A DNA stretch of 64,000 nt, from the NCBI GenBank assembly GCA_016721315.1, contig JADKIL010000006.1, positions 62,001 through 126,000 of the forward strand. The letters are read 5' to 3'. A program made the position numbers and the translations under genes. Shown in pieces: positions 18,029-27,054 of this stretch (position 1 is the stretch's first letter; each line of letters starts with the position of its first letter). Below the pieces are notes generated by a model. It had not been told where the DNA came from, searched no databases, and was given only the letters and a program-made list of their open reading frames with translations. The stretch comes from Candidatus Villigracilis vicinus. Its GTDB lineage: Bacteria > Chloroflexota > Anaerolineae > Anaerolineales > Villigracilaceae.

Positions 18029-19633
18029 ATGCAAAACGAAACAACACCTGAACCTACCTCCCCCATTTCCGCGCGGCGGACTTTTGCGGTCATCTCGCAT
18101 CCCGATGCCGGGAAAACCACATTGACCGAAAAATTACTTCTCTATGGAAACGCCATCGAATTGGCAGGCAACGTCCGTGCGAGAAAGAATCAACGCGCCA
18201 CCACATCCGATTGGATGGAGATGGAACGTGAACGCGGAATTTCCATCACCTCGACCGTATTGCAATTCCCCTATCGCGGTCACATCATCAATCTGCTCGA
18301 CACGCCCGGACATCAAGACTTCTCTGAAGACACGTATCGCACCCTCTCTGCTGTAGACTGTGCCGTGATGGTCATTGACGGTGCAAAAGGCATTGAGCCG
18401 CAAACCCTGAAACTTTTTGAAGTCTGTCGCAAACGCGGCATCCCCATCTTCACCTTCATCAACAAGATGGACCGCCCCGCCCGCGATCCGCTCGACCTGC
18501 TGGATGAGATCCGCAAAGTGTTGGGCATGGAGCCGGTGCCCATGAACTGGCCCATCGGCGATGGTCCGCAATTCGTGGGCGTATACGACCGTGCGGAAGA
18601 TGGCGTCTATCTCTATGAACGCACCGAGCGCAATGAGAAGATCGCGCCTGAAGTTTTCGTTCGAGTGGACGACCTTGAAAAACAAGGTTTACTTTCAAGC
18701 GAAAAAGTAAAGCATCTCAAAGAAAGCATTGAATTGCTAGACCTGGCAGGCGGTGCTTTCGACCATGCCGCTGTGCTCAAAGAAAAACAGACACCCGTCT
18801 TCTTCGGCAGCGCGCTGACCAACTTTGGCGTACGCATGTTCCTCGACTCGTTCATTCAATTTGCCCCGCCGCCCCAGCCATACCTCAGCGATACAGGCTT
18901 GGTTTCGCCGGAAGATGCAGATTTCACCGGCTTCATTTTCAAAATCCAAGCCAACATGAATCCCAAGCATCGTGACAGTGTCGCCTTCCTGCGCATCTGT
19001 TCCGGAAAATTCGAGCGCGGCATGGACTTGCTCCATACTCCGAGCGGCAAGACACTCAAGTTAATGCGCCCGTACAAAGCCTTTGCCAACGAACGCGAGA
19101 TCATCGACGAAGCCTATCCCGGCGACGTGCTCGGACTTCCCAATAACGGCATCTTTGCCATTGGAGATACGCTCTGCTCTGGAAAAGCGCTTCATTTCGC
19201 GCCGATCCCTAGATTCCAACCCGAGCATTTTGCCCTGCTGAGAAATCTGGATGTAAGCAAGCAGAAGCAGTTCGCCAAAGGGTTGCAACAACTTGAGAGC
19301 GAAGGCGCAGTACAGATCCTTTACAACGTCAATGCCTTCAAGCGTGAGCCTATTCTCGCCGTGGTTGGTCAACTTCAATTCGACGTGGTGCAAGCCCGCC
19401 TTCAGTCCGAGTACAATGTTGCTACCGAGTTGGAGCGGATGACCCACGTCCTCCTGCGTTGGATCAAGGGTGAAGACAAAGACATCGAAGCATTGGCAAA
19501 CCGCAGCGATGCCATTCTCGCCCGCGACTCGCGCAATGCCTGGGCAATGCTCTTTCAAACGCCTTTCCTGCTTAAGTATTATTCAGAGAAAAATCCCAGC
19601 CTGAAATTCGTAGAACTAACAGACCTCCAGTAA
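18029..19633 (+). CDS. prfC: Peptide chain release factor 3 (class II RF GTPase)
   Basis: This 534-residue GTPase recycles RF1 and RF2 from the ribosome after termination. GTPase motifs are G1 SHPDAGKTT (23-31), G3 DTPGHQDF and G4 NKMD. RF3-typical segments include DWMEMERERGISI (switch 1) and the C-terminal VVGQLQFDVVQARLQSEY. The frame opens at 17933, but that start lies before the pnp terminator, so the ATG at 18029 is chosen. It stands as a single-gene unit between two terminators. Confidence 0.95.
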   Translation: MQNETTPEPTSPISARRTFAVISHPDAGKTTLTEKLLLYGNAIELAGNVRARKNQRATTSDWMEMERERGISITSTVLQFPYRGHIINLLDTPGHQDFSEDTYRTLSAVDCAVMVIDGAKGIEPQTLKLFEVCRKRGIPIFTFINKMDRPARDPLDLLDEIRKVLGMEPVPMNWPIGDGPQFVGVYDRAEDGVYLYERTERNEKIAPEVFVRVDDLEKQGLLSSEKVKHLKESIELLDLAGGAFDHAAVLKEKQTPVFFGSALTNFGVRMFLDSFIQFAPPPQPYLSDTGLVSPEDADFTGFIFKIQANMNPKHRDSVAFLRICSGKFERGMDLLHTPSGKTLKLMRPYKAFANEREIIDEAYPGDVLGLPNNGIFAIGDTLCSGKALHFAPIPRFQPEHFALLRNLDVSKQKQFAKGLQQLESEGAVQILYNVNAFKREPILAVVGQLQFDVVQARLQSEYNVATELERMTHVLLRWIKGEDKDIEALANRSDAILARDSRNAWAMLFQTPFLLKYYSEKNPSLKFVELTDLQ

Positions 19634-19654
19634 AAAAATAGGTGTTACATAACA

Positions 19655-19690
19655 AAAAGCGGACGGGAATGTAAATTCCGTCCGCTTTTA
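19655..19690 (+). terminator. Rho-independent terminator after prfC
   Basis: The stem AAAAGCGGACGGGAAT / ATTCCGTCCGCTTTT has one bulged G and a short loop, and ends in a T-run. Confidence 0.85.
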
Positions 19691-19722
19691 CTGTAAGATG
19701 TAAGTGAAATACAGGAGTAACC

Positions 19723-20097
19723 ATGCCTTGGAAGATTTCCTACCTTGAAAACCAGAAGATAATTCGTACGGAATACACAGACCCTTTTATGCCCGAAGAT
19801 TTCCTTAAGGTCATTGCAGAGAATATTTCAATTGCCAAAGAAAAACAGACAAATCTCTTCCTGGCAGATTGTACCGACTTGACTCGAAGTGGAAATGTTA
19901 TTGATATTTATCAGCTTGGGAACATGCTTCAGGCAATGAATGCCGAAATCCACATCAAGGAAGCCATCATGGTCATGAAACAAAAAGGGAATGTGGTTAG
20001 CGACCTGCAATTTTTCGAAACAGTTGCCAACAATCGTTTGATCAATGTACACCTCTTTTTTGATCTTGAGACCGCACTCGCCTGGCTGGTCGGGTAA
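19723..20097 (+). CDS. Small STAS/SpoIIAA-like protein of unknown function
   Basis: This 124-residue soluble protein alternates strands and helices: MPWKISYLENQKIIRTEY, a helix over DFLKVIAENISIAKEKQ, the strand NLFLADCTDL, and a final LFFDLETALAWL. That pattern resembles SpoIIAA-like/STAS folds. No catalytic motif is visible. The start has an ACAGGAG site. Terminators flank it on both sides, so it is transcribed alone. Confidence 0.6.
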   Translation: MPWKISYLENQKIIRTEYTDPFMPEDFLKVIAENISIAKEKQTNLFLADCTDLTRSGNVIDIYQLGNMLQAMNAEIHIKEAIMVMKQKGNVVSDLQFFETVANNRLINVHLFFDLETALAWLVG

Positions 20098-20126
20098 TCC
20101 TCGTTATCTAACAACATATTAACTTC

Positions 20127-20158
20127 AAAAACGGACGGAAACTCTCCATCCGTTTTTT
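20127..20158 (+). terminator. Rho-independent terminator
   Basis: AAAACGGACGG pairs with CCATCCGTTTT (one mismatch) and is followed by TTT. Confidence 0.8.
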
Positions 20159-20199
20159 GTTACAATTGTCAGACAAATCCCTCGCCACATGGAGACTTT

Positions 20200-21129
20200 A
20201 TGAACTATCAACACGTACAAGCCCCCACAGCCGGAGTCATGATCCGCCCGCATAGGTTTACATCCAACATCGAAACAGCGACAGATAATGCTTTTCAGTC
20301 CATTCACTCAGACCTGGCAGCCGAAGTGATCGCAGCAAAGGCGCGGGACGAATTCGATCATGCGGTTGAAAAACTGGGACACGAAGGTGTAAAGATCCAC
20401 GTCTTCGAAGACTACGGTGAACATGAAACTCCTGACTCTGTATTTCCGAACAATTGGTTCTCCACCCATCAGGGCGGAAGGGTTGCCATCTTCCCTATGC
20501 ATGCCCCCAGCCGCAGGCGCGAACGAAGACACGATGTGATCGAAATGCTCAAGTCTGACTATCGTGTTCAAGAAGTGGTGGATTATTCAGGCTTGGAATA
20601 CGATAATCTTTTTCTAGAAGGCACGGGAGCCATGGTCTTCGACCATCTGGAGCGCGTTGCCTACGTAGGGCGCTCCAACCGCGCCGACCCTATCATTTTG
20701 GAACGCTTCTGCACAACATTCGGTTATGAACCGATGGCATTTGACACAACCGATCACAATGGCAGACCGATCTACCATACGAATGTCATCATGAGTATCG
20801 CAACAGAGTATGCCCTCATCTGTTTGGATGTGATCGCCGACCCCGCCCGCCGCAAAGAGATCGAGGAGCGCCTCACTGCCAGCGGAAGGACAGTCATCAA
20901 TCTAAACCGTGAACAGGTAATCGAATACGCTGGGAATGCCTTCGAAATGACAGGCACCAAACACCGTGTACTTGCCATTTCAGAACGCGCAGTAAAAGCG
21001 CTGACAAAAGAACAGACCAAGATCATAGAAAAAAGCGCCAAACTACTTCCACTGCACATCCCAACAATTGAGCTTGCAGGAGGCTCTGTCCGCTGCATGA
21101 TCGCAGGCATCCACTTAACAGCAAGATAA
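20200..21129 (+). CDS. ctlX: Citrulline utilisation hydrolase CtlX-like (amidinotransferase/arginine-deiminase fold)
   Basis: This 309-residue member of the guanidino-group-modifying superfamily probably hydrolyses a ureido or guanidino compound such as citrulline. Family features are the N-terminal MIRPHRF, PDSVFPNNWFSTH, FLEGTGAMVFDH, NGRPIYHTNVIMS (catalytic His) and AGGSVRCMIAGIHL (catalytic C299). It begins behind a GGAG site and is followed by an MFS transporter 32 bp downstream, perhaps its substrate or product carrier. The substrate is inferred from the family. Confidence 0.82.
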   Translation: MNYQHVQAPTAGVMIRPHRFTSNIETATDNAFQSIHSDLAAEVIAAKARDEFDHAVEKLGHEGVKIHVFEDYGEHETPDSVFPNNWFSTHQGGRVAIFPMHAPSRRRERRHDVIEMLKSDYRVQEVVDYSGLEYDNLFLEGTGAMVFDHLERVAYVGRSNRADPIILERFCTTFGYEPMAFDTTDHNGRPIYHTNVIMSIATEYALICLDVIADPARRKEIEERLTASGRTVINLNREQVIEYAGNAFEMTGTKHRVLAISERAVKALTKEQTKIIEKSAKLLPLHIPTIELAGGSVRCMIAGIHLTAR

Positions 21130-21161
21130 TCCTCGCAAAAGTCATATCACCAGGTACTTCA

Positions 21162-22433
21162 TTGAAATTAAAGATCAAAACCCTCTACAGCCAATATCCC
21201 CAGCAATACTGGCTGATGATTCTTGGAATTATCGTCAGCACCGCTGGGGGCGGCATGGTATGGCCTTTTCTGCTCATCTATGCAGGAGGAAAGCTACATC
21301 TGCCGCTGAGCGCCGTGGCTTCGCTGATCTCCATCAATGCGGGCGTGGGGTTATTTGCTTCCTTCCTGGCAGGCACCCTGGCAGACCGTATCGGTCGAAA
21401 GGCGGTTATGGTCGTAAGCCTTGCCATGATCGGCATCGCTTATTTTTTTCTGGTAGGTGCCGAAACCTACCTTCAATTTGCATTGATGATGGCGCTGGTG
21501 GGTCTCTCCAACCCACTTTATCAAGTAGGTGCCGATGCCATGCTGGCAGATATGATCCCCGCCGAAAACCGCACCGATGCCTACGCCATTAGCCGCATTG
21601 CACTCAATGCCGCATTTGGCATTGGACCTGCGATCGGTGGGTTCCTTGCCTCAACCTCGTATAGCCTGGCATTTTATGGAGCGTCGGCAGGGTTCATTAT
21701 CTACGCGATCATCTGGCTACTTTTTGCACACGAAACACTGGGAAAAACCCTCAGTGAAGAAAACACATCCGCTTTAGCTGGGCAGGCAGAGGCAGAGAAA
21801 GAAGCGCAGCAGTCCAACGGTTATTTGCATGTCTTCAAAGATAAGGCATACATGGCATTTGTCGCCTTGATCGCACTGGGTCTCATTGCCCCTTCCATGT
21901 TGTGGATCTTGATGCCAGTCTATACAAAGGTCAATTTCAACGTCCCCGAAGTACTGTATGGCTGGATCCCGACCACGAATGCCGCCATGTGTGTTTTCCT
22001 GCAATACGCCGTCACGAACCAAACACGTAAATTTAAAACCCTGCCGGTTACCGCAATGGGAATGCTGATGTACGCTCTTGGCACCGGCAGCGTGGCACTA
22101 ATGACCGGCTTTTCAGGCTTTTGGCTCAGCATGGTCATGCTCACTTTTGGCGAGCTGATCGTAATTCCAACTGCAAGTAAATACGTGGCAGATATCGCCC
22201 CAGCCAACCTGCGTGGTCGTTACATGTCGCTATATTGGTTTGGGTGGGGCATTTCACGCACACTTGCCCCTCTCCTTGGCGGCTACCTGAATGACAATAT
22301 ATCCCCGCAAGCAATTTGGATAGGAGGACTGCTCCTTGGGCTGACCAGCACCGTTGGGCTTGTCTTACTCAACAAACTGACCAACGCCCGCGCCGCGCTT
22401 CACACCCAACCCGAGACGTTTACCAACCATTGA
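21162..22433 (+). CDS. MFS transporter (drug/solute:proton type)
   Basis: This 423-residue protein has about 12 membrane segments. The MFS motif between TM2 and TM3 is clear (GTLADRIGRKAVM), and a Gln/Ala/Glu-rich central loop (about 195-220) divides the two halves. It most resembles the MdtG/MdtH-style multidrug group. The start is a TTG at 21162 with a weak AGG site; no nearby ATG fits. It ends 42 bp from the convergent acetyltransferase gene. Confidence 0.85.
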   Translation: MKLKIKTLYSQYPQQYWLMILGIIVSTAGGGMVWPFLLIYAGGKLHLPLSAVASLISINAGVGLFASFLAGTLADRIGRKAVMVVSLAMIGIAYFFLVGAETYLQFALMMALVGLSNPLYQVGADAMLADMIPAENRTDAYAISRIALNAAFGIGPAIGGFLASTSYSLAFYGASAGFIIYAIIWLLFAHETLGKTLSEENTSALAGQAEAEKEAQQSNGYLHVFKDKAYMAFVALIALGLIAPSMLWILMPVYTKVNFNVPEVLYGWIPTTNAAMCVFLQYAVTNQTRKFKTLPVTAMGMLMYALGTGSVALMTGFSGFWLSMVMLTFGELIVIPTASKYVADIAPANLRGRYMSLYWFGWGISRTLAPLLGGYLNDNISPQAIWIGGLLLGLTSTVGLVLLNKLTNARAALHTQPETFTNH

Positions 22434-22475
22434 GGTTTTCACCCAACTGAATCAGCAGGAACGTCAAAATTCATT

Positions 22476-23078
22476 TTACTTTTCATACGCTGCCAGCATT
22501 ACTTCCAGGTTATTTTTCACCACACTCCATTCTGTATCCAAAATGGAATAGAACACGGAGTGCCGAATGCGTCCATCCGGGAGGATCATATGATTACGCA
22601 GCACCCCCTCTTTCACCGCGCCAATGCGCTCTATCGCTGCTTGTGAACGGACATTAAGAGAATCTGTTTTGATTTGCACCCGAATGCACTTCAAGGTTTC
22701 AAAGGCATGCATCAGCAAAAGGTATTTACATTCTGTATTCACTGCAGTGCGCTGAAAATCCAATCCGTACCAGGTGCCGCCCACTTCAAGTCCGCGGTCT
22801 TTGGGCATGATATTCAAATAACGAGTTGAGCCCGCCACCCGCCCGGTGGCAAGGTGGATGACCGCAAAAGGCAGGTCGGTTCCATTTTTTTCACGTGAAA
22901 GCAGGTCAGTCACAAAATGGTGAAAATCTGCTTCTGTCTTCATATCACCGTAGAGCATATATTTCCAGAAATCATGTCCTTTGCCGATCTCTGCCAGCCC
23001 GGCAACATGCTGGTCGCCCAGCGGCTCCAGCCGCACATGTTTTCCTTGCAAGGTCACACGCTGGATCCACGCACTCAT
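22476..23078 (-). CDS. GNAT family N-acetyltransferase, RimJ/RimL-like
   Basis: This acetyltransferase of about 200 residues has the RimJ/RimL layout: VTLQGKHVRLEPLGDQH at the N-terminus, AGSTRYLNI, and NVRSQAAIERIGAVKEG, the acetyl-CoA site and last helix. The start at 23078 forms an ATGA overlap with the murE stop. A start at 23090 is possible but would overlap by 16 bp. It probably acetylates a small amine or a protein N-terminus. Confidence 0.85.
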   Translation of the reverse strand: MSAWIQRVTLQGKHVRLEPLGDQHVAGLAEIGKGHDFWKYMLYGDMKTEADFHHFVTDLLSREKNGTDLPFAVIHLATGRVAGSTRYLNIMPKDRGLEVGGTWYGLDFQRTAVNTECKYLLLMHAFETLKCIRVQIKTDSLNVRSQAAIERIGAVKEGVLRNHMILPDGRIRHSVFYSILDTEWSVVKNNLEVMLAAYEK

Positions 23079-24646
23079 CCTTTTAGCCACTCCGCTTCGT
23101 TTTTATCTTGAGACGGCAAATAAGGCATTACAGGTCCATCCACACCAAGGAATTCCGCCAGCGCCGCACGCATTGCGGTTCGGTCATCCCAAAGGAATTC
23201 CGTCTTCCCAAAACACATCGATTGTTCATGCCCTTTTCCGCAGGACAGCACAATATCGCCTTCCTCAGCCAGACGTAATGCAAATTTAATGGCTTCTCCG
23301 CGGTCAGGTACGCGCCAAAAATTCTCTCCTTCTCGTCCCCCCTTAGCCCGCATACCCTCCGCCATTTCTTCAAGGATTCCGTCCAATGATTCGACGCGCG
23401 GATCCTCAGCGGTCAGCACGGTTAGATCCGCCAGTTCAGCAGAGGTTTCCGCCATCATACGGCGTTTTTCCTTGTCTCGTAAACCAGCAGAGCCAAAAAC
23501 GGCTATGACACGCTTATTCGTCATTGTCCTGCCAGCCTCCAGGGCAACTTTTAAAGCATTCGGCGTATGCGCAAAATCCACGATCGCGGTGAAATTTTGC
23601 CCCATATCAATGCGCTCCATACGACCGGGAATACCTGCTAATGCCGCAATCCCCTGCGCCGCCACTTGCGGATCAATACCCAATCCACGCACCGCAACAG
23701 TCAGCGCGGCGAGGCAATTCGAAACATTATAAGCACCAACCAAATCACTCTTTATGGCTACGCGAAAATCTTTTGCGACGGCAGTAAATCGGATACCTTC
23801 CGGGCTGTAGTCCACGTTCATGCCACGAACATCTGCCCCCTCTTCCAAGCCATAGCTGACTTTGTTAGTCTTTATAAAGCCAGTTAAAAAGTTGTATGAC
23901 TTCTTATCGTCAAAATTGATCACACCCAAACGCGGGTTTCCCGTAGGCTTTACTTGTGTCCACTCAAGACTGCTAAACAATCTTGCTTTGGCTGCGCGAT
24001 AATTCTCGTATCCGCCGTGTTCATCCATATGTTCATGCGTGATGTTCGTCACTGCAGCAATATCAAATTCGCAAGCATCCACGCGGTGTTGCGACCACCC
24101 ATGCGATGTGGTCTCCAACACCACGTGGGTCAAGCCTGCCTCCACCATCCTCGCGAGATAGCGCTGAACGTCATGGGCGTCTGGTGTAGTAACGTGAAAC
24201 CCGGTATCGAGAACTTCATTGCCGATCACAGCATTCACGGTGGAGATCATGCCTGCTTTGAGTCCAGCCGCAATGAGGATTTTGTACAACAAGTTGCTTG
24301 TCGTTGTTTTGCCATCGGTGCCAGTTACGCCGATGACAGTCAGCTTACGGGCAGGAAAGCCATGAAATGCCGCAGCAAGCCAGGTCAAAGAATGACGCGC
24401 ATCTTCAAGCTGAACATATGGGGCGACAATCCCGCTTATGTCCTTGTCTCCTATAACCGCCACCGCGCCATTATCGATCGCTTTGGAGATATAGTTATGC
24501 CCATCTGCGTCCCGTCCGCGCATGGCTACGAAAAGGTCGCCGGGTTTAACTGTGCGGCTATCTATGGTAATTCCGGAAATTTCAACATCGGGAATGCTTG
24601 GCGGGTACGAAAAGGGAAAATCAATGAACAAGTTTTTTAGAAGCAT
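23075..24646 (-). CDS. murE: MurE-type UDP-MurNAc-tripeptide synthetase
   Basis: This 523-residue Mur ligase adds the third amino acid to the peptidoglycan precursor. The ATP loop GVTGTDGKTTTSN, the SHGWSQHRVD substrate segment, ITHEHMDEHG and the Mur C-terminal SCGKGHEQ are all present. At the specificity loop it has AEDPRVES, where DAP-adding MurE has DNPRxE and lysine-adding enzymes have DNPA. The Arg is kept but the Asn is not, so the third amino acid is uncertain. No other mur gene is nearby. The downstream acetyltransferase is translationally coupled. Confidence 0.88.
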   Translation of the reverse strand: MLLKNLFIDFPFSYPPSIPDVEISGITIDSRTVKPGDLFVAMRGRDADGHNYISKAIDNGAVAVIGDKDISGIVAPYVQLEDARHSLTWLAAAFHGFPARKLTVIGVTGTDGKTTTSNLLYKILIAAGLKAGMISTVNAVIGNEVLDTGFHVTTPDAHDVQRYLARMVEAGLTHVVLETTSHGWSQHRVDACEFDIAAVTNITHEHMDEHGGYENYRAAKARLFSSLEWTQVKPTGNPRLGVINFDDKKSYNFLTGFIKTNKVSYGLEEGADVRGMNVDYSPEGIRFTAVAKDFRVAIKSDLVGAYNVSNCLAALTVAVRGLGIDPQVAAQGIAALAGIPGRMERIDMGQNFTAIVDFAHTPNALKVALEAGRTMTNKRVIAVFGSAGLRDKEKRRMMAETSAELADLTVLTAEDPRVESLDGILEEMAEGMRAKGGREGENFWRVPDRGEAIKFALRLAEEGDIVLSCGKGHEQSMCFGKTEFLWDDRTAMRAALAEFLGVDGPVMPYLPSQDKNEAEWLKG

Positions 24647-24684
24647 TTATATCCGTTTATCTCCATTCAGGCTGGATTAAACAA

Positions 24685-24716
24685 AAAAGGCTTTGGTAAT
24701 TTTACCAAAGCCTTTT
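24685..24716 (-). terminator. Rho-independent terminator of the Fo operon
   Basis: A 15-bp perfect stem (AAAAGGCTTTGGTAA / TTACCAAAGCCTTTT) with a 2-base loop lies 17 bp past the atpF stop and separates it from murE. Confidence 0.92.
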
Positions 24717-24733
24717 CCACGTTCGTTCAAGCC

Positions 24734-25453
24734 TTACTTGAGCGCAGAGCGCAATCCTTCGAGTTTTCCGGCAACGGAGGCGTCAAGCACCTTTTCGTCC
24801 ACCTTGATGACCAATCCACCGAGGATGGAGGGGTCAACTTTGAAGGAATAATCCTTCGCAGAAACGCTCTTCTTGACAGCAGCCTGCTCATCGCTTGTAA
24901 GCGGGAGTGCGCTGGTGACGACGGCGGCATCGCCCTTAAGGTCTTCGCCAACCACAACCACCTTGCCAGACTTCACGCCGGAGAAGAATTCATCGAGCAA
25001 TGCGCGCTGTTTCTTCTCATCAAGTGCGTCGCCAACAAGTTTATTGGCAGCAGCAATGGCGAGGGCGGCAACCTGTCCGCGCAGGTCGCCGAGAATGCGA
25101 CCACGTTCGAGTTCAGCTTCCGCCATGGCGGCTTCACGAGCCTTGGTTGATTCCGCTTCGGCAGAGGCACGCACATCCTTGGAGGCAACTTCAGCGCGTT
25201 CGGTGGCTTCGCGAACGACCTTGCTGGCTTCCGCCTGAGCATCCGCGATGATCTTGGCAGCGTCTTTTTCTGCATTGGCGCGGGCTTCAGCTGCAACACG
25301 GGCGTCTTCCAAACCCTGACCAATCTTCTTCTTGCGGGTCTCCATCATATCCAGCATGGGCTTGTAAACCCAGGCGTTCAATGTGAGAAACACAATGGTA
25401 AACGCGATGAGCTGAATAATGAGTAGACCGAGATTAATACCTAAAGCTTCCAT
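24734..25453 (-). CDS. atpF: F-type ATP synthase b subunit fused to the C-terminal domain of delta
   Basis: This 239-residue protein begins as a normal b subunit: one membrane helix (about 6-28) and a long charged Ala/Glu/Lys coiled coil to about 150. The last ~75 residues match the C-terminal domain of delta/OSCP: ALPLTSDEQAAVKKS, then VDPSILGGLVIKVDEKVLDASV and LEGLRSALK. The helical N-terminal domain of delta, which normally binds the alpha subunits, is missing. Mycobacteria have a b-delta fusion with full delta, so this is shorter. Start and SD (CCAAGGAG) match those of atpE almost base for base. It is the last gene of the Fo operon; no F1 gene follows. Confidence 0.88.
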   Translation of the reverse strand: MEALGINLGLLIIQLIAFTIVFLTLNAWVYKPMLDMMETRKKKIGQGLEDARVAAEARANAEKDAAKIIADAQAEASKVVREATERAEVASKDVRASAEAESTKAREAAMAEAELERGRILGDLRGQVAALAIAAANKLVGDALDEKKQRALLDEFFSGVKSGKVVVVGEDLKGDAAVVTSALPLTSDEQAAVKKSVSAKDYSFKVDPSILGGLVIKVDEKVLDASVAGKLEGLRSALK

Positions 25454-25471
25454 GTTTCAATGCTCCTTGGG

Positions 25472-25714
25472 TTACACGACTTTGAAGAGCATCAGGAACG
25501 CGATGACCAGACAGTAAATAGCGATGGATTCGGAGAACGCCACGCCGAGGATCATGTTGGTCAACAAGTTACCGTAGGTGTCGGGGTTGCGAGCCATGCC
25601 GCCGAGGGCGCCCTGCACGCTCAAACCGATACCCACACCAGCGCCTGCAGCACCGATCATCGCCAGACCTGCGCCGACGAAGCGCATCGCATCTAAAAGA
25701 AATTGTCCATCCAT
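25472..25714 (-). CDS. atpE: F-type ATP synthase c subunit (proteolipid)
   Basis: This 80-residue hairpin has two membrane helices joined by the polar loop ARNPD (41-45). The ion-binding carboxylate is E62 in helix 2 (FSESIAIY). S63 and Y67 match Na+-type rings, but the helix-1 Gln of those rings is replaced by Ile29, so proton coupling is the more likely reading. The SD AAGGAG is well placed. It lies between the a and b/delta genes. Confidence 0.95.
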   Translation of the reverse strand: MDGQFLLDAMRFVGAGLAMIGAAGAGVGIGLSVQGALGGMARNPDTYGNLLTNMILGVAFSESIAIYCLVIAFLMLFKVV

Positions 25715-25766
25715 GTTTCAAGTCTCCTTGGTTTAACCTAGTGATTTATGAATTAGTTTACAAAAA

Positions 25767-26753
25767 TTAGTGTTCTGCGTGCTCTTCGTCACCATGACCC
25801 TGCGTCGCCATTGCCATGAACACCATGGTCAACATGCCGAACACGAAAGCCTGGATCAAGCCCACGAACAATTCGAACATCATGATCATCGCCGAAAGGA
25901 TGCTGACGTTGCCGAGCAGCGAAGCGACCACCGCCACCAAAACCACGCCTGCGAACATGTTACCAAAAAGACGGAAGGTGAAGGAGAGGATCTTCGCAAA
26001 TTCAGAAATGATTTCCAGCAAACCAACCAGAAAGTCCATCGCACCGAAGAACGGAACCTTGAACATGCGCTTGGTATTGAAGAACTTGCTGAAATAACCC
26101 ATGCCCTGCGAGCGGACACCAATGACCTGGATCATCACAAAGGAGATCACAGCCAAGGTAAGGGTGAAGTTAAGGTCAACAGAAATACCGCGGAAGAACG
26201 GAGCAAGAATGTACTCACCCTCGCCGGGAAGAATTCTCGCCCAACTACCGCTCATTTCGGCAATGGCATGACCTTCACCATGAGCGTGGTGAATAACACC
26301 GACCGACTCAAAGCCAGGGACCAGCTTAAGCAGATTCGCGAATAAGACATAGATCATAATAGTCGCAAACCAGGGGAAGATCGCCTTTGCCCACTTCGCG
26401 CCCGCCGAGCTTTCGGTCAGGTCATAGAGCATTTCAAGAATGGCTTCCATCGCATTGCCAATGCCGCTCGGAACCAAATCCGATTTCTGGCTTTTGACAA
26501 GAGAGCGATTGGTAGCGAACGCGATCACCACAAGCAGGACAATCGTCACAGCCAGAGTGGGAAGCGTGTTGACAAGATACAACGGTCCCGCAAAACCGAG
26601 AAAATTCTCAGTCAGCGGTTCCTCGATCAATTTTTCGGCAGCAACTGTGATTTCAGGTCGAACCGGAGCATACATGCCCGCGAGGATCCAACCTACGATC
26701 ATCAAAACCAGAACAATCCAGCGCCGCCAGGGGGTACGTTTTTGGGTTTCCAA
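25767..26753 (-). CDS. atpB: F-type ATP synthase a subunit
   Basis: This 328-residue subunit supplies the ion half-channels next to the c-ring. The essential Arg is in SFTFRLFGNMFAG, and the last helices carry the conserved E and Q/H positions (FELFVGLIQAFVFGMLT). A basic N-terminal helix and an extracellular loop rich in His/Gly/Glu (IHHAHGEGH, about 150-165) are extra. I place the start at the TTG at 26753: AGGAGG lies 6 bp before it and the upstream gene stops just ahead. A longer reading to 26834 would overlap that gene by 71 bp. Confidence 0.92.
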   Translation of the reverse strand: METQKRTPWRRWIVLVLMIVGWILAGMYAPVRPEITVAAEKLIEEPLTENFLGFAGPLYLVNTLPTLAVTIVLLVVIAFATNRSLVKSQKSDLVPSGIGNAMEAILEMLYDLTESSAGAKWAKAIFPWFATIMIYVLFANLLKLVPGFESVGVIHHAHGEGHAIAEMSGSWARILPGEGEYILAPFFRGISVDLNFTLTLAVISFVMIQVIGVRSQGMGYFSKFFNTKRMFKVPFFGAMDFLVGLLEIISEFAKILSFTFRLFGNMFAGVVLVAVVASLLGNVSILSAMIMMFELFVGLIQAFVFGMLTMVFMAMATQGHGDEEHAEH

Positions 26754-26763
26754 GCCCCGCCTC

Positions 26764-27045
26764 CTAAGCAGAAATTTTTTTCTTTTCGGCTTCATATTGC
26801 TCTGAAAGCCGCGCCAATGTCTTGCGCGAAGCAAACAGCATCAAAAACACCGAAAGAGGAATGCCAGCGAACAACAGAACCAACGTGATCACCGGCTTCG
26901 TTCCAAAATAATTATCAAGCCAGACACCACCCATCACCGAAGCGAGTACAACCGCAAGGGTAATGCAGCCTACCTGCCCAACCACAACGATCAGCAGGGT
27001 TTGCACCATATTTTTACGCTTCTGTTCCAGGTCCGTTTGTGTCAT
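26764..27045 (-). CDS. atpZ: AtpZ/AtpI-family small membrane protein of the ATP synthase operon
   Basis: This 93-residue protein has two membrane helices (about 14-42 and 52-70), the GGVWLDNYFG turn typical of the AtpZ/AtpI family, and a charged C-terminus. Family members head ATP synthase operons and are thought to help c-ring assembly or Mg2+/Ca2+ supply. The ATG has no Shine-Dalgarno site. The predicted transcription start lies only 2-3 bases ahead, so translation is probably leaderless. Confidence 0.82.
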   Translation of the reverse strand: MTQTDLEQKRKNMVQTLLIVVVGQVGCITLAVVLASVMGGVWLDNYFGTKPVITLVLLFAGIPLSVFLMLFASRKTLARLSEQYEAEKKKISA

Positions 27046-27054
27046 AGCGCACGA

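Noticed and set aside
25472..25714. Na+-coupled c-ring
   Set aside because: E62, S63 and Y67 fit, but the helix-1 Gln needed in Na+ rings is Ile, so the call is not supported.
26754..26834. Upstream start for atpB
   Set aside because: It would overlap atpZ by 71 bp, whereas the TTG at 26753 has a perfect AGGAGG site.
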